From the NCBI RefSeq assembly GCF_005144415.1, contig NZ_SWJE01000014.1, positions 124,001-188,000 of the forward strand: DNA of 64,000 bases, read 5' to 3'. Positions 30,372 to 38,555 of this stretch are shown one piece after another; position 1 is the first letter of the stretch; each line of letters begins with the position of its first letter. The DNA is from Trinickia terrae. Lineage in GTDB: Bacteria; Pseudomonadota; Gammaproteobacteria; Burkholderiales; Burkholderiaceae. The notes below the pieces were generated by a model. That model was given only the letters and a program-made list of their open reading frames with translations, searched no databases and was not told where the DNA came from. The position numbers and the translations under genes were made by a program.

Positions 30372-31232
30372 ATGAGCAAAGAAATGATTGAGACGCTGAC
30401 CGCGGCCGTCGTGCAGATGAGCAGCACCGCCGACGTCGCGCAAAACCTCGGCGAAGCGCGGCGCTGGGTGGAGCAGGCCGCACGCGAAGGCGCGACGCTC
30501 GTCAGTCTTCCGGAGTACTTCTGCTGGATCGGCAACGACGAGCGAGAACGCGTCGCGCTCGCCGAGCCGTTCGGCGCGGGGCCGATCCAGCGGGCGCTCG
30601 CGCAGCTCGCGCGCGAGACCGGTGTGTGGCTGATCGGCGGCACGGTGCCGATCCGTCCCGAACGCGGCGGCGCGCAGGAAGGCACGCACGCTTGCAACAC
30701 CGCGCTGCTGTTCGATCCGGACGGAAACTGCAGCGCGCGCTACGACAAGATCCATCTGTTCAGCTTCAACCAGGGCGCCGAGCGGCACGCCGAGGCCGAC
30801 ACGATGATGGCCGGCCAAAGCATCGGCACGGCGCACGGGCCGTTCGGCACGCTGCGGCTGTCGGTCTGCTACGACCTGCGCTTTCCCGAGCTCTACCGCG
30901 CGGCGCCGGCGGCCGACGTGATCGCGGTGCCCGCGGCGTTCACGCACACGACGGGCCTCGCGCACTGGGAGCTGCTGCTGCGCGCCCGCGCGGTCGAGAA
31001 CCAGGCCTACGTGATTGCGGCGGGCCAGTGCGGCACCCACGTGAACGGCTGGCGCACGTTCGGCCACAGCATGATCGTCGGACCGTGGGGCGACGTGCTC
31101 GCGCGCCGTGACGACGAGCCGGGCATCGCGGTGGCGCGGCTCACCGCATCTTCGTTGCGCGAAGTGCGCGAGCGCCTGCCGGTGCTCACGCACAAGCGCA
31201 TCGCGACGCCATCCGAGGTCGCCGCTTTTTGA
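30372..31232 (+). CDS. Carbon-nitrogen hydrolase, probable omega-amidase
   Basis: 286 residues, nitrilase superfamily with the Glu-Lys-Cys triad E48 (SLPEYF), K126 (RYDKIHLF) and C166 (SVCYDLRFPELYR). This Nit2-like form hydrolyses alpha-ketoglutaramate or ketosuccinamate. Coupled to the preceding aminotransferase, it would pull transamination forward by removing the keto-amide. GAGGAAG precedes the ATG. Confidence 0.88.
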   Translation: MSKEMIETLTAAVVQMSSTADVAQNLGEARRWVEQAAREGATLVSLPEYFCWIGNDERERVALAEPFGAGPIQRALAQLARETGVWLIGGTVPIRPERGGAQEGTHACNTALLFDPDGNCSARYDKIHLFSFNQGAERHAEADTMMAGQSIGTAHGPFGTLRLSVCYDLRFPELYRAAPAADVIAVPAAFTHTTGLAHWELLLRARAVENQAYVIAAGQCGTHVNGWRTFGHSMIVGPWGDVLARRDDEPGIAVARLTASSLREVRERLPVLTHKRIATPSEVAAF

Positions 31233-31322
31233 CTGGCGCGTCATCGATGCCGATGACGCGCCCAAGCCGCCGGTTGAGCGGCCCGCAACATACCCAAGGA
31301 CACCCAGGCAAGGAGATCCACG

Positions 31323-32102
31323 ATGAAACGACTCAACGTTCTGCTCGCAATCGCGTGCGCATTGGCATCGGTATCGGCGTTCGCCGACGCGACTTCGATG
31401 CGCTTCGGCCTCGAAGCGCAATATCCGCCGTTCGAATCCAAGGGCCCGGACGGCCAGCTGCAAGGCTTCGACATCGACATCGGCAATGCCGTCTGCACGG
31501 CTGCGCACCTGACGTGCTCGTGGGTCGAGACGTCGTTCGACGGCCTGATCCCGGCGCTGCAAGGCCGCAAGTTCGACGCGATCAACTCGGCGATGAACGC
31601 GACCGACAAGCGCCGTCAGGCAATCGACTTCACGACCGTCATCTATCGTGTGCCGACGCAGCTGATCGCGAAGAGCGAAAGCGGCCTCGTGGCGACGCCG
31701 GAGTCGCTCAAGGGCAAGCGAGTCGGCGTGCTGCAGGCGTCGATCCAGGAGACCTTCGCGAAGGCGCACTGGGAGCCGGCCGGCGTGACCGTCGTGCCGT
31801 ACCAGGACCAGAACCAGGTGTACTCGGACCTCGTCGCGGGCCGCCTCGACGCGACGCTCGTGCTCGCGCCGGCGGGCCAGACGGGCTTCCTCTCGAAGCC
31901 GGACGGCAAGGGCTACGCGTTCGTTGGCCAGCCCGTGCACGACGACAAGATCCTCGGCAGCGGCATTGCGTTCGGCATCCGCAAGGGCGACGACGCATTG
32001 CGCGGCCAGTTGAACGCGGCCATCGCGAAGGTGAAGGCCGACGGCACGGTGAAGACGCTCGCGCAGAAGTACTTCGGCAATATCGACGTCTCGGCGAAGT
32101 AA
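31323..32102 (+). CDS. Polar amino-acid ABC transporter binding protein
   Basis: 259 residues. Signal peptide MKRLNVLLAIACALASVSAFA. Type II binding fold of the lysine/arginine/histidine class: MRFGLEAQYPPFESKGPDG, LQGFDIDIGNAVC, and IAFGIRKGDDALR near the end. AAGGAG precedes the ATG. No permease or ATPase gene adjoins, so it must use components encoded elsewhere. Confidence 0.92.
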   Translation: MKRLNVLLAIACALASVSAFADATSMRFGLEAQYPPFESKGPDGQLQGFDIDIGNAVCTAAHLTCSWVETSFDGLIPALQGRKFDAINSAMNATDKRRQAIDFTTVIYRVPTQLIAKSESGLVATPESLKGKRVGVLQASIQETFAKAHWEPAGVTVVPYQDQNQVYSDLVAGRLDATLVLAPAGQTGFLSKPDGKGYAFVGQPVHDDKILGSGIAFGIRKGDDALRGQLNAAIAKVKADGTVKTLAQKYFGNIDVSAK

Positions 32103-32131
32103 CGGTCGAGGCCAGGCAAAGGAGCGGGCGG

Positions 32132-33541
32132 ATGGCGGCGAGCGGCGGCAATGGAGAGCAGGAAGTCACGGCAGTGCTGCTGAAGGAGCTGGGCGGCGAC
32201 CTCGTCTCGCTCGGCGGCGCCATCGATCCACGCTACTTCACGGCCTATAACGAAGCGCCCGGCGTGCGGCCATGCGCGGTGATCCGGCCGCGCACGGTCG
32301 ATGACGTTTCGCGCGCGCTTGCGCTCTGCTCGCGCTTGAAGCAACCCATCGTGCCGCAGGGCGGCGTGACCGGGCTCGCGCGCGGCGCGGTCGGGCTCGA
32401 CGGCGAGGTCGTGCTGTCGATGGAGCGCTTCGCGGGCCTCGAGGAAATCGACACGGCGGCGGGCACGGTCACGGTCCGTGCCGGGACGCTGCTGCAAACG
32501 GTGCAGGAAGCCGTCGACGAAGCAGGCTTCGCGCTCGGCATCGATCTCGGCGCGCGCGGCTCGTGCCAGGTCGGCGGCAACATCGCGACGAACGCGGGCG
32601 GCAATCGCGCGATTCGCTATGGCGTGATGCGCGAGCAGGTGCTCGGTTTGGAGGCGGTGCTGGCCGACGGCACCGTCGTGAGCTCGCTCAACAAGATGCT
32701 GAAGAACAACGCGGGCTTCGATGTGAAGCAGCTTTTCATCGGCAGCGAAGGGACGCTTGGCGTCATCACGCGCGCTGTGCTTCGCTTGCATCCGAAGCTC
32801 GCGCCACCCGCGACCGCGCTGTGCCGCGTCGCCGGCTACGACGCAGTCGTCAAGCTCTGGCACCGCGTGCGCGCGACGCTGCCGTCGGTCATCAGCTTCG
32901 AAGCGATGTGGCCGGAGTTCTATCGATTCGTCGCGGCGAATACGCCCGGCGTCACCGCGCCGCTCGCCGCGGACGACGGGTTTGTCGTGCTGATCGAATG
33001 CGCGTCGAGCGAAGCGGCAGCGTTGGCGACGGATGCACATGAAGCGCTCGAGCAATGCCTCGGCGCATGCTTCGAAGACGGCTTGCTCGATGATGCGGCA
33101 CTCGCCGCCTCGACACGCCAGGCGCTCGAGATGTGGACGCTGCGCGAAGGCCTGGCGATCGACACGCTGCCGCACCTGATCAACTTCGACGTGAGCCTGC
33201 CGATCGGCGTGATCGGTGCGTTCGCCGCGCGTTGCCGCGCGGCGCTTGGCGAGCGCTGGCCGCATGCGGTGAGCCTTTTCTTCGGGCATATCGGCGACAG
33301 CAACATCCACATCGGCGTCTCGCTCGAAGACCTGCCATTGCATGGCGAAGACGCCGTCGATCGCGTCGTGTACGAAGTCGTGCGCGAGATGGGAGGCTCG
33401 ATTTCGGCGGAGCACGGGATCGGCCGCCTCAAGCGCGCCTATCTCGGCTATTCGCGCAGCGCCGCGGAGATCGAGCTGATGGGCCGCATGAAGGCGGCGC
33501 TCGATCCGCTCGGCATTCTGAATCCCGGCAAGGTCTTGTAG
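32132..33541 (+). CDS. FAD-binding oxidoreductase of the GlcD/D-2-hydroxyglutarate dehydrogenase family
   Basis: 469 residues. The PCMH FAD domain has VPQGGVTGLARGAVG, LGARGSCQVGGNIATNAGG and FIGSEGTLGVITRAVLRL; the C-terminal domain carries GHIGDSNIHIGVS and the end motif EHGIGRLKRAYL. It oxidises a D-2-hydroxy acid; substrate not readable. AAAGGAG precedes the ATG at 32132. It follows the binding-protein gene by 29 bases and may be co-transcribed. Confidence 0.9.
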   Translation: MAASGGNGEQEVTAVLLKELGGDLVSLGGAIDPRYFTAYNEAPGVRPCAVIRPRTVDDVSRALALCSRLKQPIVPQGGVTGLARGAVGLDGEVVLSMERFAGLEEIDTAAGTVTVRAGTLLQTVQEAVDEAGFALGIDLGARGSCQVGGNIATNAGGNRAIRYGVMREQVLGLEAVLADGTVVSSLNKMLKNNAGFDVKQLFIGSEGTLGVITRAVLRLHPKLAPPATALCRVAGYDAVVKLWHRVRATLPSVISFEAMWPEFYRFVAANTPGVTAPLAADDGFVVLIECASSEAAALATDAHEALEQCLGACFEDGLLDDAALAASTRQALEMWTLREGLAIDTLPHLINFDVSLPIGVIGAFAARCRAALGERWPHAVSLFFGHIGDSNIHIGVSLEDLPLHGEDAVDRVVYEVVREMGGSISAEHGIGRLKRAYLGYSRSAAEIELMGRMKAALDPLGILNPGKVL

Positions 33542-33586
33542 GCAGGCATCGATTGCGTCGCGAGCGGTCCGATTTCCCCGCTCGGG

Positions 33587-34018
33587 TCAGCCGACATGCG
33601 TGCGTTTTGCCGAAGGGGCGACGGTTTCCATCGTCGTCAGGCCATGCACGATGCCGCAGTCCTCGACCGTGTGCTCGCCCACGCATTGCTCGCGCAGCGC
33701 GGTCAGCTGCGTCTTGAGCTGCTCCAGCTCGGCGAGGCGCGCATTCACGTGTCCGATGTGCTCGTCGAGCAGCGTATTGATCGAGCCGCAGCGCTCGGCG
33801 GGGTCGTCGGTCAGGCGCAGCAGCGCGCGGATTTCGTCGTGTGTCATGTCGAGTGCGCGGCAGTTGCGGATGAAACGCAGGCGCTCGACGTGCTCGGCCG
33901 AGTAGCTGCGGTAATTCGCATCGGTGCGCTGCGCGTCCGGCATCAGCCCCTCTTTTTCGTAGAAGCGGATCGTTTCCGTCGTGCAACTCGCGGCTTTTGC
34001 CAGTTCTCCGATTTTCAT
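33587..34018 (-). CDS. cadR: MerR-family Cd/Pb-responsive regulator (CadR/PbrR type)
   Basis: 143 residues. N-terminal winged helix MKIGELAKAASCTTETIRFYEKEG, dimerisation helix, and metal-site cysteines at 77, 112 and 121 (RCGSIN, EQCVGEH, EDCGIVHG), the pattern known for CadR and PbrR. The C-terminus lacks a long His tail. It twists the divergent promoter at 34040-34070 to activate the P-type ATPase. The ATG at 34018 follows GGGGAAG. Confidence 0.92.
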   Translation of the reverse strand: MKIGELAKAASCTTETIRFYEKEGLMPDAQRTDANYRSYSAEHVERLRFIRNCRALDMTHDEIRALLRLTDDPAERCGSINTLLDEHIGHVNARLAELEQLKTQLTALREQCVGEHTVEDCGIVHGLTTMETVAPSAKRTHVG

Positions 34019-34039
34019 GTGCTTCCCCTTTTCCTCGCC

Positions 34040-34070
34040 TTGACCTTGTAGCGGCTTCAAGGTGTTAACT
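34040..34070 (+). promoter_or_regulatory. MerR-type promoter/operator of the metal ATPase gene
   Basis: TTGACC (34040-34045) and TTAACT (34065-34070) are 19 bp apart, the elongated spacing of MerR-family promoters. A perfect dyad ACCTTG-N9-CAAGGT (34043-34063) fills the spacer. Confidence 0.9.
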
Positions 34071-34085
34071 GTACGTCAACGTACA
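34070..34085. promoter_or_regulatory. Second perfect palindrome at the transcription start
   Basis: TGTACGT-CA-ACGTACA, seven-base arms with a two-base centre, directly after the -10 box. It could be a second operator or a short leader hairpin. Confidence 0.55.
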
Positions 34086-34106
34086 CAAGGATGCAGGAAG
34101 CGCGTC

Positions 34107-36512
34107 ATGACCCAAACCAAGAATCCGCTCGAAGTGCACAACGCACCCCGCCAGCCACAGGAGTGCGGCGGCGCGCATGACCACGGAAAGGCGCACGGCC
34201 ATGGGCACGCGTGCGGGCATGGTCATGGGCACGATCACGAGCAGGGGCATGCACATCACCACGGGCATGAGCACGACGGTGGCCGCGATCACGACCATCA
34301 GCACGGCCACGGCCACGACGACGCCCATTCGCACGATTCGCACGGCAGCGCCTGCTGCAGCGCTCCCGCGCCGTCGCTGGCCCCGCTGCGCGCCGCGGAA
34401 GTGACCGCCGGCGGCGTGCGCACGTCGATCCGCATCATGCAGATGGACTGCCCGACCGAAGAAGCACTGATCCGCAAGAAGCTCGGCCACATGCCGGCGG
34501 TCTCCGCCATGGAGTTCAACCTGATGCAGCGCGTCCTCACGGTGGTCCACGCGCCCGATGCGCAGGCGCCGGTGCTGGACGCAATCCGCTCGCTGGGCTT
34601 CGTGCCCGAACTCCCCGACGCCGATGCCGGCACGCACGAGGCAATCGCGCCGCCGCCGAAGCGCACGTGGCCGCTGGCGCTCGCGGGCGTCGCGGCTGCC
34701 GCGTCGGAAGCCGCGACCTGGTTCGGCCTGCCCGCGTGGCTGGCGGCGCTGCTTGCGGGCATCGCCATCGCCGTCTGCGGATTGACGACCTACAAGAAAG
34801 GCTGGGTCGCGCTCCGCAACGGCAACCTGAACATCAACGCGCTGATGAGCATCGCCGTCACCGGCGCGATGGTCCTCGGGCAATGGCCCGAAGCCGCGAT
34901 GGTCATGGTGCTGTTCACGCTCGCGGAGCTGATCGAGGCGAAGTCGCTCGACCGTGCGCGCAACGCGATCCAGGGCCTGATGCGCCTCGCTCCCGACACG
35001 GCCACGGTCCAGCAGCCCGACGGCAGCTGGGCTTCGGTCGACGCCCGCTCGGTCGCGGTCGGCGCCGTGGTGCGCGTGAAGCCGGGCGAGCGCATCGGCC
35101 TGGATGGCGAGATCGTCGCGGGCCGCTCGACGGTGAATCAGGCGCCGATCACCGGCGAAAGCCTGCCCGTCGAGAAGGCCGAGGGCGACGCCGTATTCGC
35201 CGGCACGATCAACGAGTCGGGCTCGTTCGACTACCGCGTGAGCGCCGCCGCGAGCAACACGACGCTCGCGCGCATCATCCACGCCGTCGAGGAAGCGCAA
35301 GGCGCGAAGGCGCCGACGCAGCGCTTCGTCGACCGCTTCGCGCGCGTCTATACGCCGATCGTGTTCGCGTTCGCGCTGCTCGTCGCCACCGTGCCGCCGC
35401 TCTTGTTCGGGGCGCTGTGGCACGAGTGGATCTACCGTGCGCTGGTGCTGCTCGTGATCGCGTGCCCGTGCGCGCTCGTGATCTCGACGCCGGTCACGAT
35501 CGTCAGCGGCCTCGCGGCCGCCGCGCGGCGCGGGATTCTCGTGAAGGGCGGCGTGTACCTCGAAGAAGGCCGCAAGCTCGCGTGGCTTGCGCTCGACAAG
35601 ACCGGTACGGTCACGCAAGGCAAGCCGGTGCAGACCGACTTCGAACTGCGCGCGGACATCGATCTCGAGCGCGCCCGGCATCTTGGCGCGAGCCTCGCGG
35701 GCCGCTCGGATCACCCGGTATCGCAAGCGATCGCCGCGTCCGCGGCAGGCCGGATCGGCAAGAGCGTGCTCGACGTCGCCGATTTCGAGGCGATTCCCGG
35801 GCGCGGCGTGCGCGGCACGATCGACGGCTTGCCGTACTGGCTCGGCAACCATCGGCTCGTCGAGGAGCTGGGGCGCTGCTCCGCCGAACTCGAAGCGCGG
35901 CTCGACGCGCTCGAGCAGCAAGGCAAGACCGTGGTGATGCTGATCGACGGCGAGCGCGTGCTCGCGCTCTTCGCGGTCGCCGATACCGTCAAGGAGACGA
36001 GCCGCGCCGCCGTGGCGGACCTGCACCGGCTCGGCATCCGCACGGCGATGTTGACGGGCGATAACCCGCACACGGCGCAGGCGATCGCGGCGCAGGTCGG
36101 CATCGACGATGCGCGCGGCAATCAGTTGCCGGAGGACAAGCTCAATGCGGTCGACGCTTTGTCAGCGAACGGCGCGGTGGTGGGCATGGTCGGCGACGGC
36201 ATCAACGATGCCCCGGCGCTGGCGCGCGCGGGCATCGGCTTCGCGATGGGCGCGATGGGCACGGACACCGCGATCGAAACCGCCGACGTCGCGCTGATGG
36301 ACGACGATTTGCGCAAGATTCCCGAGTTCGTGCGCCTGTCGCGCACGACGCATGCGGTGCTGGTGCAGAACATCGCGTTCGCGCTCGTCATCAAGGCGCT
36401 GTTTCTCGGCCTCACGCTGGCCGGCATGGGCACGATGTGGATGGCGGTGTTTGCCGATGCGGGCGCGAGCTTGATAGTCGTGGCGAACGGGTTGCGGTTG
36501 TTGCGCAAGTGA
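34107..36512 (+). CDS. cadA: Heavy-metal P1B-type ATPase (Zn/Cd/Pb exporter)
   Basis: 801 residues. A His/Asp-rich N-terminus (about residues 22-82, repeats such as HGHGHACGHGHGHDH) may buffer Zn2+. An HMA-like domain follows with MDCPTEEAL, where the second cysteine of the usual CxxC is replaced by PTEE. Then membrane helices, the CPC metal site in VIACPCALVIS, phosphorylation site DKTGTVTQG, and hinge GDGINDAPAL. It pumps divalent soft metals from cytoplasm to periplasm. Divergent from cadR. ATG at 34107 follows AGGAAG. Confidence 0.95.
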   Translation: MTQTKNPLEVHNAPRQPQECGGAHDHGKAHGHGHACGHGHGHDHEQGHAHHHGHEHDGGRDHDHQHGHGHDDAHSHDSHGSACCSAPAPSLAPLRAAEVTAGGVRTSIRIMQMDCPTEEALIRKKLGHMPAVSAMEFNLMQRVLTVVHAPDAQAPVLDAIRSLGFVPELPDADAGTHEAIAPPPKRTWPLALAGVAAAASEAATWFGLPAWLAALLAGIAIAVCGLTTYKKGWVALRNGNLNINALMSIAVTGAMVLGQWPEAAMVMVLFTLAELIEAKSLDRARNAIQGLMRLAPDTATVQQPDGSWASVDARSVAVGAVVRVKPGERIGLDGEIVAGRSTVNQAPITGESLPVEKAEGDAVFAGTINESGSFDYRVSAAASNTTLARIIHAVEEAQGAKAPTQRFVDRFARVYTPIVFAFALLVATVPPLLFGALWHEWIYRALVLLVIACPCALVISTPVTIVSGLAAAARRGILVKGGVYLEEGRKLAWLALDKTGTVTQGKPVQTDFELRADIDLERARHLGASLAGRSDHPVSQAIAASAAGRIGKSVLDVADFEAIPGRGVRGTIDGLPYWLGNHRLVEELGRCSAELEARLDALEQQGKTVVMLIDGERVLALFAVADTVKETSRAAVADLHRLGIRTAMLTGDNPHTAQAIAAQVGIDDARGNQLPEDKLNAVDALSANGAVVGMVGDGINDAPALARAGIGFAMGAMGTDTAIETADVALMDDDLRKIPEFVRLSRTTHAVLVQNIAFALVIKALFLGLTLAGMGTMWMAVFADAGASLIVVANGLRLLRK

Positions 36513-36611
36513 TGAGCAGGGCGCGCGGCGGCGGTGGAGTCCGCGCGCGAGATCGCCGAGGTCTTCCGGTTGATGAATGCTCATGATTGTCCTGCCCTCG
36601 TTCGTGCTCTC

Positions 36612-36685
36612 AATAAAACGCCGGGCCGCCCCAAGTTTTATTGACCCCCTCGGGGGGCCTGGCGCGCAGCGCCAGGCTTGGGGGC
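36612..36685. repeat. Multi-stem structured element between convergent cadA and cysD
   Basis: Contains AATAAAAC/GTTTTATT (36612-36642), CCCCC/GGGGG (36645-36656), GCCTGGCGC/GCGCCAGGC (36657-36677) and a long-range CCCCAAG/CTTGGGG pairing (36629-36683). It ends two bases after the cysD stop. It may act as a terminator for both convergent operons, and the layout resembles dispersed beta-proteobacterial intergenic repeats. Confidence 0.6.
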
Positions 36686-36687
36686 AC

Positions 36688-37650
36688 TCAGAAATAGCCT
36701 TGCTTCTTGCGCTGCTCCATCGCAGCTTCCGAGGTCTGGTCGTCCATCCGCGTGGCGCCGCGCTCGGTGATCTCGGTCACCGCCGTCTCGGCGATGATCT
36801 TCTCGACGTCGTCCGCGTCGCTCTCCACGGGGCACGTGCAGCTGATGTCGCCCACGGTGCGAAAGCGCACGAGCGCCGTCTCGCTCGTCTCGCCCTCGCG
36901 CATCGGCGTGAGCGGCGTGACCGGCACCAACAGCCCGTTGCGGCGCACGATCTCGCGGTGGTGCGCGTAGTAGATCGAGGGCAGCTCGAGCCCTTCGCGG
37001 GCGATGTACTGCCACACGTCGAGCTCGGTCCAATTCGAGATCGGGAACACGCGCAGGTGCTCGCCTGCGTGCAGGCGCGCGTTGTAGAGGCTCCAGAGTT
37101 CCGGGCGCTGCGCCTTCGGGTCCCATTGGCCGAACTCGTCGCGGAACGAGAAGATGCGCTCCTTGGCGCGCGCCTTCTCTTCGTCGCGGCGCGCCCCGCC
37201 GATCATCGCGGTGTAGCCGTGCGCTTCAATGGTTTCCAGCAGCGTGACCGCTTGCGCGACGTTGCGCGAATCGGTCTCGCGGCGCAGGCGCACCGTGCCG
37301 CGCTTGATCGAGTCCTCGACGTGGCCGACCACCAGCTGCGCGCCGATCTCGGCGGCGCGGCGGTCGCGGAAATCGATCACCTCGCCGTAGTTGTGGCCCG
37401 TGTCGATGTGCACGAGCGGGAACGGCAGCGAAGTCTTGCGGTTCGCGCCGAGGCCGAAGGCTTTCAGCGCCAGGTGCAGCACCACCACCGAATCCTTGCC
37501 GCCCGAGAACAGCAGCGCAGGCTTGCTGCATTCGGCGACCAGTTCGCGCAGGATGTGGATCGACTCGGCTTCGAGCCAGTCGAGGTGAGCCATGCGGTTT
37601 GCTGGTTGGCGCGATGCCTCGGCGGGCGCCGGGTCGAGTAGGTCGCTCAT
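36688..37650 (-). CDS. cysD: Sulfate adenylyltransferase subunit 2 (CysD/NodP type)
   Basis: 320 residues. PP-loop SGGKDS (49-54) in PALLFSGGKDSVVVL, HIDTGHNYGEVIDFRD, GGARRDEEKARAKERIFSF and GDISCTCPVES are CysD signatures. It makes APS from ATP and sulfate, normally with the GTPase CysN. No cysN/nodQ is in the window, and the gene is last in an operon with APS kinase and a sulfotransferase, not with assimilatory reductases. That context suggests a dedicated sulfation role. It needs a CysN encoded elsewhere. Confidence 0.93.
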   Translation of the reverse strand: MSDLLDPAPAEASRQPANRMAHLDWLEAESIHILRELVAECSKPALLFSGGKDSVVVLHLALKAFGLGANRKTSLPFPLVHIDTGHNYGEVIDFRDRRAAEIGAQLVVGHVEDSIKRGTVRLRRETDSRNVAQAVTLLETIEAHGYTAMIGGARRDEEKARAKERIFSFRDEFGQWDPKAQRPELWSLYNARLHAGEHLRVFPISNWTELDVWQYIAREGLELPSIYYAHHREIVRRNGLLVPVTPLTPMREGETSETALVRFRTVGDISCTCPVESDADDVEKIIAETAVTEITERGATRMDDQTSEAAMEQRKKQGYF

Positions 37651-37704
37651 GTTTGCTCTCGATGTGGTGTTCCGTTGTTCGGTTCAAGTCCGCCGATGGT
37701 TGCA

Positions 37705-38523
37705 TCACGACTGCGTGACGCTGCGATAGGCGATATAGGCGGCGATCAACAGCAGCATCGCTGCGAATAGCTGGCGCAGCGTATCGCCCTTGTTCGCGAG
37801 CGTCTTGGCGGCGCGCATGCCGGCATTGCCGCCGACCACGCCGCCCGCGACGAGCGCCAGCGAGAGCGGCACGCTGACCTTGCCCGCGATCGCATAGTTG
37901 ACGCCGGTGGTCGCGCCGAACACGATCACCGACAGCAGCGACGAGGCCACTGCCTCGAGCATCGGAATGCGGGCGATGAAGTGCAGCGCGGGCACCGAAA
38001 GAAAGCCGCCGCTAACGCCGAAGAATCCGGCGACGCCGCCGATCGCAACCCCGGCTCCGGCCGTGGCGATGCCGCGACCGGCCCACTCCGGTTCCTGCCG
38101 CGCGTCTCCGGCTGCGCTGAGACGCGGGGCAGCGGCGCGCGAGCGCGAAAACATCATCACGCCGACAACGGCGACGACAGCCGCAAGCAACAGCATCACC
38201 ACGCCGCCATCGACGTGCAGCGACCACCTCGACCCGGCGAACGCGCCCGCCACGCCGGCCGCCGCGAACACCGACGCGGTGCGCCAGCGCACGAGTCCCG
38301 CACGCGCATACGCGACGAGATTGACGAGCGCGGTCATCGCAATCGAGATGGCCGTCGTGCCGATGGCCATGTGCGGGTCGCCGACTTTCACGAAGTAGAG
38401 CAAGAGCGGCACGGCGAGCATGCCCGCGCCGCCGCCGACGAGACCGAGCGCAAAGCCGATCGACAGCCCGGACACGCCGGCAAGGGCGATCTGCGTATGC
38501 AGCCACGACAGTGCGATCGACAT
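37705..38523 (-). CDS. TauE/SafE-family membrane exporter
   Basis: 272 residues, about eight hydrophobic segments in two related halves: IGFALGLVGGGAGMLAVPLL and IGGVAGFFGVSGGFLSVPAL, the GGGxG-type repeats of the family. Members move sulfite, sulfoacetate or related anions across the inner membrane. Its place between sulfotransferase and cysD suggests sulfate/sulfite or sulfonate traffic linked to the operon. Spacing is 32 bases to the upstream gene and 54 to cysD. Confidence 0.88.
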   Translation of the reverse strand: MSIALSWLHTQIALAGVSGLSIGFALGLVGGGAGMLAVPLLLYFVKVGDPHMAIGTTAISIAMTALVNLVAYARAGLVRWRTASVFAAAGVAGAFAGSRWSLHVDGGVVMLLLAAVVAVVGVMMFSRSRAAAPRLSAAGDARQEPEWAGRGIATAGAGVAIGGVAGFFGVSGGFLSVPALHFIARIPMLEAVASSLLSVIVFGATTGVNYAIAGKVSVPLSLALVAGGVVGGNAGMRAAKTLANKGDTLRQLFAAMLLLIAAYIAYRSVTQS

Positions 38524-38555
38524 GTTGCGCTCCTATCGGGGAGTCGGTCAGGGGC

